From an uncultured Bacilli bacterium (GTDB lineage Bacteria > Bacillota_I > Bacilli_A > RF39 > UBA660), in the NCBI GenBank assembly GCA_947632685.1, contig CANRQD010000034.1:1-11784 (forward strand): a DNA stretch of 11,784 nt, in the 5' to 3' direction. This document shows positions 6,774 to 11,784 of the stretch, piece after piece; the first letter of the stretch is position 1, and every line of letters begins with the position of its first letter. The notes under the pieces are model-generated. The model saw only the letters and a list, made by a program, of their open reading frames with translations. It had not been told where the DNA came from and made no database searches. A program made the position numbers and the translations under genes.

Positions 6774-7955
6774 ATGTTGAATCAAATATTAGAACGAGAG
6801 GATATAAAAGATTTTATAAAATTACTAACAACAGAATCATTATATATAAATAAAAATGTTCCAAACAAAATAAGTGAGGAAAAGATAACTAAAATAGAAT
6901 ATTCTCTTTATACATTTGTAGATGCTATCATAAAATATTTTATTATAATAGGGGATATAGAATTATTTGATAATTATTTAGATCAATTAAAAAGAATTAT
7001 AAAAAAGGTAGAAAATCATAATGATATTCAAATAGGAATTATCAAATTATTAATAAAATATGTTGCTCATAAAATTAATATAGAAAATTTAGATGATATA
7101 GAAAGCAAAAAAAAATTAGTAGAATATTTCTATAATAGCTATATAGTAGAAGGATATTTTTATCATGGTTTTCCGTATGTATATAAAAATAATGTATTAA
7201 CAAATGGATTAGATCCAAATAATTATTATGAATCTTTAAATGAAATAAAAGAAATAGATAAGATACTAAATAAGTATAAATTAGAAAATATTTTTTCTAA
7301 AGGATTAGATAAAATACCATATATATCAGTAACAGATTCTTTATTTATGGCATATTTTTATGCTACATCATCACCACTTTATTTAAAAGAATTATGCATA
7401 GATATAAGTAATAATAGTAAAAAAAATAATGAATGTGCATATATATTAAAAGATTATAATGAATGTAAGGAAAATATTAATTTATTTATTAAAAGAAAAG
7501 AAGTAAAAGAAAGTGATAAAATAAAAATATTTACATTCTTAGAAAATGAATGGACTAAATTAGATATAAGTAATGCTAATCCAATTATTGCTATTATAAA
7601 AAGAAAAGAACTAGGTAAAAATTATTTATCTAATTATCAAAATATTCTAAATAATTTAGAAAATACTGATATTACAACAAGTATTAAAAAAATATTAGAA
7701 ACTAGATATAATGAAGAAGAAATAATCAATAGAATTCCTAGTGATAAAATAACTATATTAGAATTACCTAATATAAAAGAATTATACAAGAAAAAAGAAA
7801 ATGTAAAGAAAGAAGATAAGCAAGAAGAAAAGCTAGAATCTAGCAATTTAGAACCTGTTATTAATGAAACTGGTAGTGCAACTATAGTAGCACTACTTGG
7901 AGTATTTCTAATAACATTAGGTGTTACAATAACAATTATAATGTTAGGAAAGTGA
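6774..7955 (+). CDS. Tail-anchored protein with ADP-ribosyltransferase-like motif pattern
   Basis: I do not recognise this 393-residue protein as a named family. An alpha-helical N-terminal part (about 1-125) leads to FYHGFPYVYKNNVLTNGLDP (129-148), then IPYISVTDSLFMAYFYA (181-197), then EEEIINRIPSDKITIL (314-329). This order resembles the three core strands of ADP-ribosyltransferase folds: an HG motif on the first strand, a Ser/Thr-rich strand before a YA-containing helix, and a final strand led by Glu. Candidate residues are His131, Tyr194 or Tyr196, and one of Glu314-316. A Lys/Glu-rich linker (about 338-357) follows, and residues 368-391 form a single membrane span ending LGK. The catalytic part therefore probably faces the cytoplasm. 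GGTGG (6763-6767) precedes ATG 6774. Tandem TGA-TAA stops end it, 6 bases before fmt. Being real is near certain; the fold is a hypothesis. Confidence 0.6.
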   Translation: MLNQILEREDIKDFIKLLTTESLYINKNVPNKISEEKITKIEYSLYTFVDAIIKYFIIIGDIELFDNYLDQLKRIIKKVENHNDIQIGIIKLLIKYVAHKINIENLDDIESKKKLVEYFYNSYIVEGYFYHGFPYVYKNNVLTNGLDPNNYYESLNEIKEIDKILNKYKLENIFSKGLDKIPYISVTDSLFMAYFYATSSPLYLKELCIDISNNSKKNNECAYILKDYNECKENINLFIKRKEVKESDKIKIFTFLENEWTKLDISNANPIIAIIKRKELGKNYLSNYQNILNNLENTDITTSIKKILETRYNEEEIINRIPSDKITILELPNIKELYKKKENVKKEDKQEEKLESSNLEPVINETGSATIVALLGVFLITLGVTITIIMLGK

Positions 7956-7961
7956 TAAAAT

Positions 7962-8891
7962 ATGAGAATAGTATTTATGGGAACTCCAGATTTTGCAGTT
8001 CCTATTTTAGAAGGTTTAATAGAAAATTATGATGTTATAGGAGTAGTTAGTCAACCAGATAAAAAAGTAGGGAGAAAGCAAATTTTAACTGAAACACCTA
8101 TAAAAAAAGTTGCTTTAAAAAACAATATTAAAGTATTTCAACCAGAGAATATAAAAAAAGATTATCAACAGATAATAGAAATGAATCCAGATATAATTAT
8201 TACTTGTGCATATGGACAAATAATTCCAAAAGAATTGCTTGAATATCCAAAATATAAATGTATAAATGTCCATGCCTCACTTTTACCTAAATTAAGGGGT
8301 GGTGCTCCTATTCATAAAGCAATTATTGAAGGATATGAAAAAACAGGAATTACTATAATGTATATGGATGAAGCTATGGATAGTGGAGATGTAATAGCAA
8401 AATCAGAAACTATAATAAAAGATAGTGATAATTTAGAATCACTTCATGATAGACTTAGTATAATGGGAAAAGATCTTCTATTAAATACTTTGCCATCTAT
8501 TATAAATGGTACAAACAAAAGAATAAAACAAGATTTAAGTGAAGTAACATATGCCTATAATATAAAAAGAGAAGAAGAACATATAGATTTTAGTAAAAGT
8601 AGTAGAGAAATATTTAACCTAGTTAGAGGACTTGATCCAATGCCAGGTGCTTATACACTTTTAGATGATGAGGTAATGAAAATATATAAAACTATTATTA
8701 AAGATAAAAAGTGTAATAGTAATGAATATGGAAAAATAATTGATATTACTAAAGAAGGAATTGAAATTGTTACTAAAGATAATATAATAATTATTACAGA
8801 ATTAAAACCATTTGGTAAAAAGAAGATGAAAGTAAAAGATTATATAAATGGGATAAGAAAAGAAGATTTAATAGGTAAAATATTAAAATAA
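7962..8891 (+). CDS. fmt: Methionyl-tRNA formyltransferase
   Basis: Fmt transfers a formyl group from 10-formyltetrahydrofolate to methionyl-initiator tRNA. The 309-residue protein has standard length. Its N-terminus MRIVFMGTPDFAVPIL is characteristic, and the SQPDKKVGR segment follows at residues 30-38. The catalytic triad is intact: Asn102 and His104 in NVHASLLPKLRGGAPI (102-117), and Asp140 in MDEAMDSGDV (135-144). The C-terminal tRNA-binding domain begins near residue 205 and includes FNLVRGLDPMPGA. AGGAAAG (7946-7952), overlapping the end of the previous gene, serves as ribosome binding site. Presence of fmt means formylated initiation is used, so a peptide deformylase gene must lie elsewhere; def, its usual upstream partner, is absent here. 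Confidence 0.97.
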   Translation: MRIVFMGTPDFAVPILEGLIENYDVIGVVSQPDKKVGRKQILTETPIKKVALKNNIKVFQPENIKKDYQQIIEMNPDIIITCAYGQIIPKELLEYPKYKCINVHASLLPKLRGGAPIHKAIIEGYEKTGITIMYMDEAMDSGDVIAKSETIIKDSDNLESLHDRLSIMGKDLLLNTLPSIINGTNKRIKQDLSEVTYAYNIKREEEHIDFSKSSREIFNLVRGLDPMPGAYTLLDDEVMKIYKTIIKDKKCNSNEYGKIIDITKEGIEIVTKDNIIIITELKPFGKKKMKVKDYINGIRKEDLIGKILK

Positions 8892-8901
8892 TGGTGGTTT
8901 A

Positions 8902-9627
8902 ATGAAAAAGTTAAAAAAATATTTTAAATATATAGTAAACTTTATAAAAGAAACAAAAAATAATCCTCAAAAAAAAGCTATTTTTATGTTAATTATGATG
9001 TTTTTATTTTTTGCTTTTGTAATTATATCATTAAGATTATCTCAAAGTAGTATAGTTAAATTTGATGATTATACAGAAGAAAATAACAAATATGATTTTA
9101 ATTTGTCTAAAATAGAAAAAGATAATTATCATTTTATGTATTCAATAAATATAGATAATAACATAGTAACATATGAGGGAGATAAAAATAGAGAAAAAGA
9201 ATTATTTAATATGAATAATATTGATAATTATTATAGATATGGACAATTATATCTAAAAAATATTAATGGTGTATGGTCTACTATAGATAATCCATATACT
9301 TATGAGGAATTTAAAGATATAAATATAATAAAAGAAATATTAGATAATTCTAGTTTTGAATCAAAGACACAATATAAAGATGACAATAAAATTTATAATT
9401 ATGATATATCAACCACAAGTATAGTAAAAATATTAGAAAAAAAAGATATTGATATAGATGATTTACCTAATAAAATAGTTTTGACTACAGATAGTAATAA
9501 TAATGTTATAGAGATTAATTATGATTTATCATCATATTTTGTATATAAAAGTTTAGGTAATATTTCAAATATAAGTATAAAATATTCAAAATTTGGTGAA
9601 ATAGATGAAATTGAAGATCCTAAATAG
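8902..9627 (+). CDS. Membrane-anchored extracytoplasmic protein, possible LolA/LprG-like domain
   Basis: This 241-residue protein has a Lys-rich cytoplasmic start (1-25) and one membrane span (about 26-44) with no lipobox Cys, so it looks like a signal anchor. The rest is an acidic, Asn/Tyr/Ile-rich domain facing outside. That domain alternates short strands: a YHFMYSINIDNNIVTYEGD hairpin (76-94), a LYLKNINGVW stretch (116-125), a VLTTDSNNNVIEINYDLSS strand pair (192-210), and a final ISIKYSKFGEIDEIEDP (224-240). Curved antiparallel sheets ending in a YSxFG..xxIxxP-like tail are reminiscent of LolA/LppX/LprG-type lipoprotein domains in Bacillota, so the domain call is tentative. GGTGG (8893-8897) precedes ATG 8902, 10 bases after fmt. 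It occupies the place of rsmB and closes the operon, ahead of a terminator. Confidence 0.7.
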   Translation: MKKLKKYFKYIVNFIKETKNNPQKKAIFMLIMMFLFFAFVIISLRLSQSSIVKFDDYTEENNKYDFNLSKIEKDNYHFMYSINIDNNIVTYEGDKNREKELFNMNNIDNYYRYGQLYLKNINGVWSTIDNPYTYEEFKDINIIKEILDNSSFESKTQYKDDNKIYNYDISTTSIVKILEKKDIDIDDLPNKIVLTTDSNNNVIEINYDLSSYFVYKSLGNISNISIKYSKFGEIDEIEDPK

Positions 9628-9630
9628 TGT

Positions 9631-9659
9631 AAAATGGCTTGTAAATAGTCGTTTTTTTT
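9631..9659 (+). terminator. Probable Rho-independent terminator with G-U pairs
   Basis: As RNA, AAAAUGGCU (9631-9639) pairs with AGUCGUUUU (9647-9655) around a 7-base loop. The stem has nine pairs including two G-U wobbles, and the U-run continues to 9659. It lies just after the 241-aa gene. The wobble pairs mean it would be weaker on the opposite strand, consistent with a + strand terminator. Confidence 0.65.
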
Positions 9660-9668
9660 CTTATATTT

Positions 9669-9677
9669 TGATATAAT
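9669..9677 (+). promoter_or_regulatory. Extended -10 promoter for rlmN-prpC-prkC
   Basis: TGATATAAT (9669-9677) combines the TG extension with a consensus -10 box. The upstream -35 position holds the terminator U-tract, without a good match. Initiation near 9684 gives a leader of about 15 bases that begins at GGAGGAG (9687-9693). This also rules out the ATG at 9678, which would lie upstream of the transcript start. Confidence 0.65.
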
Positions 9678-9698
9678 ATGCTTAATGGAGGAGAAAAT

Positions 9699-10721
9699 AT
9701 GAAAAGTATATATGACTTAGATATAGAAGAGTTAGAAGAATACTTTTTATCAATAAATGATAAGAAATTTCATGCAAATCAATTATTTTCTTGGCTTTAT
9801 GAAAAAAAGATTAATGATATAGATCAAATGACTAATATAAAAAAAGAAACTAGAGATAGATTAAAACAAGATTTTTCATTTGACAAATTAGAAACAGTTA
9901 AAACAGAAAAGGATATAGATGTATCAAAATATTTATTTAAATTAAATGATGGAGAACATATAGAAGCAGTTGTAATGAATCATGATTATGGTAATAGTAT
10001 ATGTATTTCTAGTCAAGTTGGTTGTAATATGGGTTGTAAATTTTGTGAAAGTGGCAGAAGAAAGAAAGTAAGAAATTTAACTACTTCGGAAATGGTATTA
10101 CAAGTAATATCTGCAGAAAATGAAATAGAAGAAAAAATAACTCATGTTGTTATAATGGGTATAGGTGAACCTTTTGATAATTATGATAATGTTACTAAAT
10201 TTATTAAAATAATTAATAATCCTAAGGGTTTAAAAATAGGTAGTAGACATATAACTATTTCAACCTGTGGAATAATTCCAAAAATTGAAGAATTTATGAA
10301 CTTTCCATATCAAGTAAATCTTGCTATATCACTTCATGCACCTAATGATGAACTTAGAACTAAACTTATGCCAATAAATAAAGTATATCCACTAAATTCT
10401 TTAATAAAAACATTAAAAAAATATATAGAAAAGACTAATCGTAGGTTAACTTTTGAATATATTTTATTAGATGGAATAAATGATTCTAAAGAGCAAGCTA
10501 TAGAATTATCTAAATTAATTAAGGGTATGAATGCATATGTAAATTTAATTCCATATAATTCTACAAATAATTTAGGATTTAATCGCAGTAAAACTATACA
10601 AATTATGAGATTTTATGATATACTAAAGAAGAATAGGGTTAATGTAACAATTAGAAGAGAATTTGGTACAAAAATTAGTGCTGCATGTGGACAACTAAGA
10701 AGTAAGGAGGATAGTGTATGA
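9699..10721 (+). CDS. rlmN: Dual-specificity rRNA/tRNA adenine C2-methyltransferase RlmN
   Basis: RlmN is a radical SAM enzyme that methylates C2 of A2503 in 23S rRNA and A37 in some tRNAs. The 340-residue product has the CxxxCxxC iron-sulfur ligands at Cys109, Cys113 and Cys116. It has the GIGEP segment (154-158), the SLHAPND segment (211-217), and the methyl-carrying Cys330 in ISAACGQL (326-333). Glu89 corresponds to the family's general base 20 residues before the first ligand. The motif after the cluster reads CESGRRKKVRNLT, with an unusually basic loop. ATG 9699 is chosen over ATG 9678 because GGAGGAG (9687-9693) precedes it with ideal spacing and 9678 overlaps the -10 box. Its TGA stop overlaps the prpC start (ATGA), indicating translational coupling. 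Confidence 0.96.
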   Translation: MKSIYDLDIEELEEYFLSINDKKFHANQLFSWLYEKKINDIDQMTNIKKETRDRLKQDFSFDKLETVKTEKDIDVSKYLFKLNDGEHIEAVVMNHDYGNSICISSQVGCNMGCKFCESGRRKKVRNLTTSEMVLQVISAENEIEEKITHVVIMGIGEPFDNYDNVTKFIKIINNPKGLKIGSRHITISTCGIIPKIEEFMNFPYQVNLAISLHAPNDELRTKLMPINKVYPLNSLIKTLKKYIEKTNRRLTFEYILLDGINDSKEQAIELSKLIKGMNAYVNLIPYNSTNNLGFNRSKTIQIMRFYDILKKNRVNVTIRREFGTKISAACGQLRSKEDSV

Positions 10722-11461
10722 AATCATTTTATTTAACAGACGCTGGTAAAGTTAGAGATCATAATGAAGACAGTGTCATAATAGTTAAAAATTCAAGTGG
10801 AGATTACTTAATGGCTATTGCTGATGGAATGGGTGGACATTCAGCTGGTGAGGTCGCATCATCAATTGCAATAAGTTATTTAGGAAAACACTTTAATGAA
10901 ACTTTTAGAAATATGAGTAAAATTGATTCAGTAAATTGGATTCGAGATTGTGTAAATGAAATTAATACATTAATATTTCAATATGAAAAGACCCATCCAG
11001 AAAGCAAAGGTATGGGAACTACTTTAGTTATGACAGTACTTACCAAAGAATATTTATTATTTGGAAATATAGGAGATTCATCGGGCTTTGTGATGAAAGA
11101 TGGAAAACTTCATAAAGTAACTTATGATCACACTTTAGTAAATTTATTAGTATCAGCAGGCGAATTAACCAAAGAAGAAGCAAAAGATCATCCAAAGAAA
11201 AATGTTTTAATGAAAGCCCTTGGAGCATCAACACAGGTAGATGTAGATATATTTGATTGTGATATGGATATTGATGAAATTTTATTATCAAGTGATGGTC
11301 TTACTAATATGTTAGATACAGAACAAATTGAAAGAGTTTTATTAGAAGATGTAGATATAGAAGAAAAAGTAATTAAATTAATTAGAAAAGCTAATAATAG
11401 GGGTGGAACAGATAATATTTCGGTTGCATATTTAATACGTGATAAAGAAGGTGAAGCATAA
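10718..11461 (+). CDS. prpC: PP2C-family Ser/Thr protein phosphatase
   Basis: The 247-residue protein is a single PP2C (PPM) domain that reverses phosphorylation by its partner kinase PrkC. Metal-site motifs are present: TDAGKVRDHNED (7-18), ADGMGGH with Asp36 (35-41), GMGTT (98-102), SSDGLTN with Asp193 (191-197), and GGTDN with Asp232 (229-233). The DHTLVNLLVSAGELTKEEA flap helix region (137-155) and HPKKNVLMKALG (158-169) match the bacterial Stp/PrpC type. The usual GDSR reads GDSS here (119-122), so the Arg is replaced by Ser. There is no membrane span. AAGGAGG (10704-10710) lies inside the end of rlmN. The stop TAA shares one base with the prkC start (TAATG), the typical phosphatase-kinase coupling. 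Confidence 0.95.
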   Translation: MKSFYLTDAGKVRDHNEDSVIIVKNSSGDYLMAIADGMGGHSAGEVASSIAISYLGKHFNETFRNMSKIDSVNWIRDCVNEINTLIFQYEKTHPESKGMGTTLVMTVLTKEYLLFGNIGDSSGFVMKDGKLHKVTYDHTLVNLLVSAGELTKEEAKDHPKKNVLMKALGASTQVDVDIFDCDMDIDEILLSSDGLTNMLDTEQIERVLLEDVDIEEKVIKLIRKANNRGGTDNISVAYLIRDKEGEA

Positions 11462-11784
11462 TGGTTTCAAAAGGACAAAAAATAAATGGTCGTTATGAAA
11501 TTATTAGAAATATTGGAGAAGGTGGAATGGCTAATGTCTACCTTGGATATGATGAGATACTAGATAGAAATGTTGCAATTAAGATTTTAAGAGGGGACTT
11601 ATCAAATGATGAAAAATTTGTAAGAAGATTTCAAAGAGAAGCTCTATCAGCATCAAGTCTTTCTCATCAAAATATAGTTGAAATGTATGATGTAGGTGAA
11701 GATAATGGCCTATATTATATAGTAATGGAATATGTTGAAGGAAAAACTTTAAAACAATTGCTAAAAAAACGTGGAAGTCTTACT
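11461..11784 (+). CDS. prkC: PASTA-type Ser/Thr protein kinase, N-terminal part (3' end outside window)
   Basis: The frame is open from ATG 11461 to the window edge and gives the first 108 residues of a Hanks-type kinase N-lobe. Seen are RYEIIRNIGEGGMANVYLG (11-29) with the Gly-rich ATP loop, VAIKIL with catalytic Lys41, the alpha-C Glu60 in FQREA, the HQNIVEMYDVG segment (69-79), and the hinge YIVMEYVEGKTL (86-97). Bacterial PrkC/Stk1 proteins of this operon continue into a C-lobe, one membrane span and extracellular PASTA repeats that sense cell-wall fragments. Those parts are outside the window, so that architecture is inferred from family and from coupling to prpC. The start overlaps the prpC stop by one base. 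Confidence 0.95.
   Translation, partial: MVSKGQKINGRYEIIRNIGEGGMANVYLGYDEILDRNVAIKILRGDLSNDEKFVRRFQREALSASSLSHQNIVEMYDVGEDNGLYYIVMEYVEGKTLKQLLKKRGSLT

Noticed and set aside
7637..7846. Reverse-strand open frame inside the 393-aa gene
   Set aside because: It is Ser/Phe/Leu-rich low complexity, the expected mirror of Lys/Glu/Asn-rich coding sequence.
7860..7955. C-terminal hydrophobic segment of the 393-aa protein as a sortase-type anchor
   Set aside because: There is no LPXTG-like motif before it, no signal peptide at the N-terminus, and only a single Lys at the very end, so a tail anchor fits better.
7953..7958. TGA-TAA tandem as a hint that TGA is read as Trp (Mycoplasma code)
   Set aside because: No gene has internal TGA codons, Trp is encoded by TGG, and rlmN also stops at TGA in the expected family position.
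9678..9698. ATG at 9678 as the RlmN start
   Set aside because: It directly follows and touches the TATAAT box and would precede the likely transcript start. ATG 9699 has an ideal GGAGGAG site.
11040..11291. Reverse-strand open frame inside prpC
   Set aside because: It is a hydrophobic shadow frame of a conserved phosphatase, with no independent support.

Overview
The window looks like chromosomal DNA from a very A+T-rich Bacillota (Firmicutes) lineage, probably one of the reduced, uncultured Bacilli/Mollicutes-like groups. This rests on the strong A+T bias by eye, A/T-ending codons, strong GGAGG-type ribosome binding sites, and Gram-positive gene sets (khpA, rseP, prpC-prkC). Tryptophan is TGG and TGA acts as a stop, so the standard bacterial code fits and the Mycoplasma code does not. 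I cannot name the genus. Every gene is on the + strand.

Layout. (1) 1-448 is the 3' end of a repeat-rich, GLUG-like surface protein. (2) 449-692 is intergenic and ends in a near-ideal sigma-A promoter. (3) 693-1239 is rpsP (ribosomal protein S16) and khpA (KH-domain RNA-binding protein), closed by a terminator. (4) 1241-4339 holds a promoter overlapped by a 19-bp palindrome, then cdsA (CDP-diacylglycerol synthase), rseP (site-2 protease) and an O-antigen ligase/polymerase-like membrane protein, closed by a terminator. (5) 4342-9659 holds priA, an overlooked 59-aa membrane protein, a 393-aa tail-anchored protein with an ADP-ribosyltransferase-like motif pattern, fmt, and a 241-aa membrane-anchored extracytoplasmic protein, closed by a terminator. 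A second promoter precedes the 59-aa gene. (6) 9669-11784 holds rlmN, prpC and the start of prkC in overlapping translation-coupled order, running off the window.

How it fits together. The second half is a variant of the conserved Bacillota cluster priA-def-fmt-rsmB-rlmN-prpC-prkC, covering replication restart, initiator-tRNA formylation, rRNA modification and Ser/Thr phospho-signalling. The def and rsmB slots are empty of those genes and hold lineage-specific membrane-associated proteins instead. Likewise rpsP-khpA lacks rimM-trmD-rplS, and cdsA-rseP lacks dxr between them. The most novel-looking locus is the 59-aa/393-aa pair at 6583-7955. I see no CRISPR array, transposase, phage gene, tRNA or rRNA, and no intergenic stretch over 300 bases.
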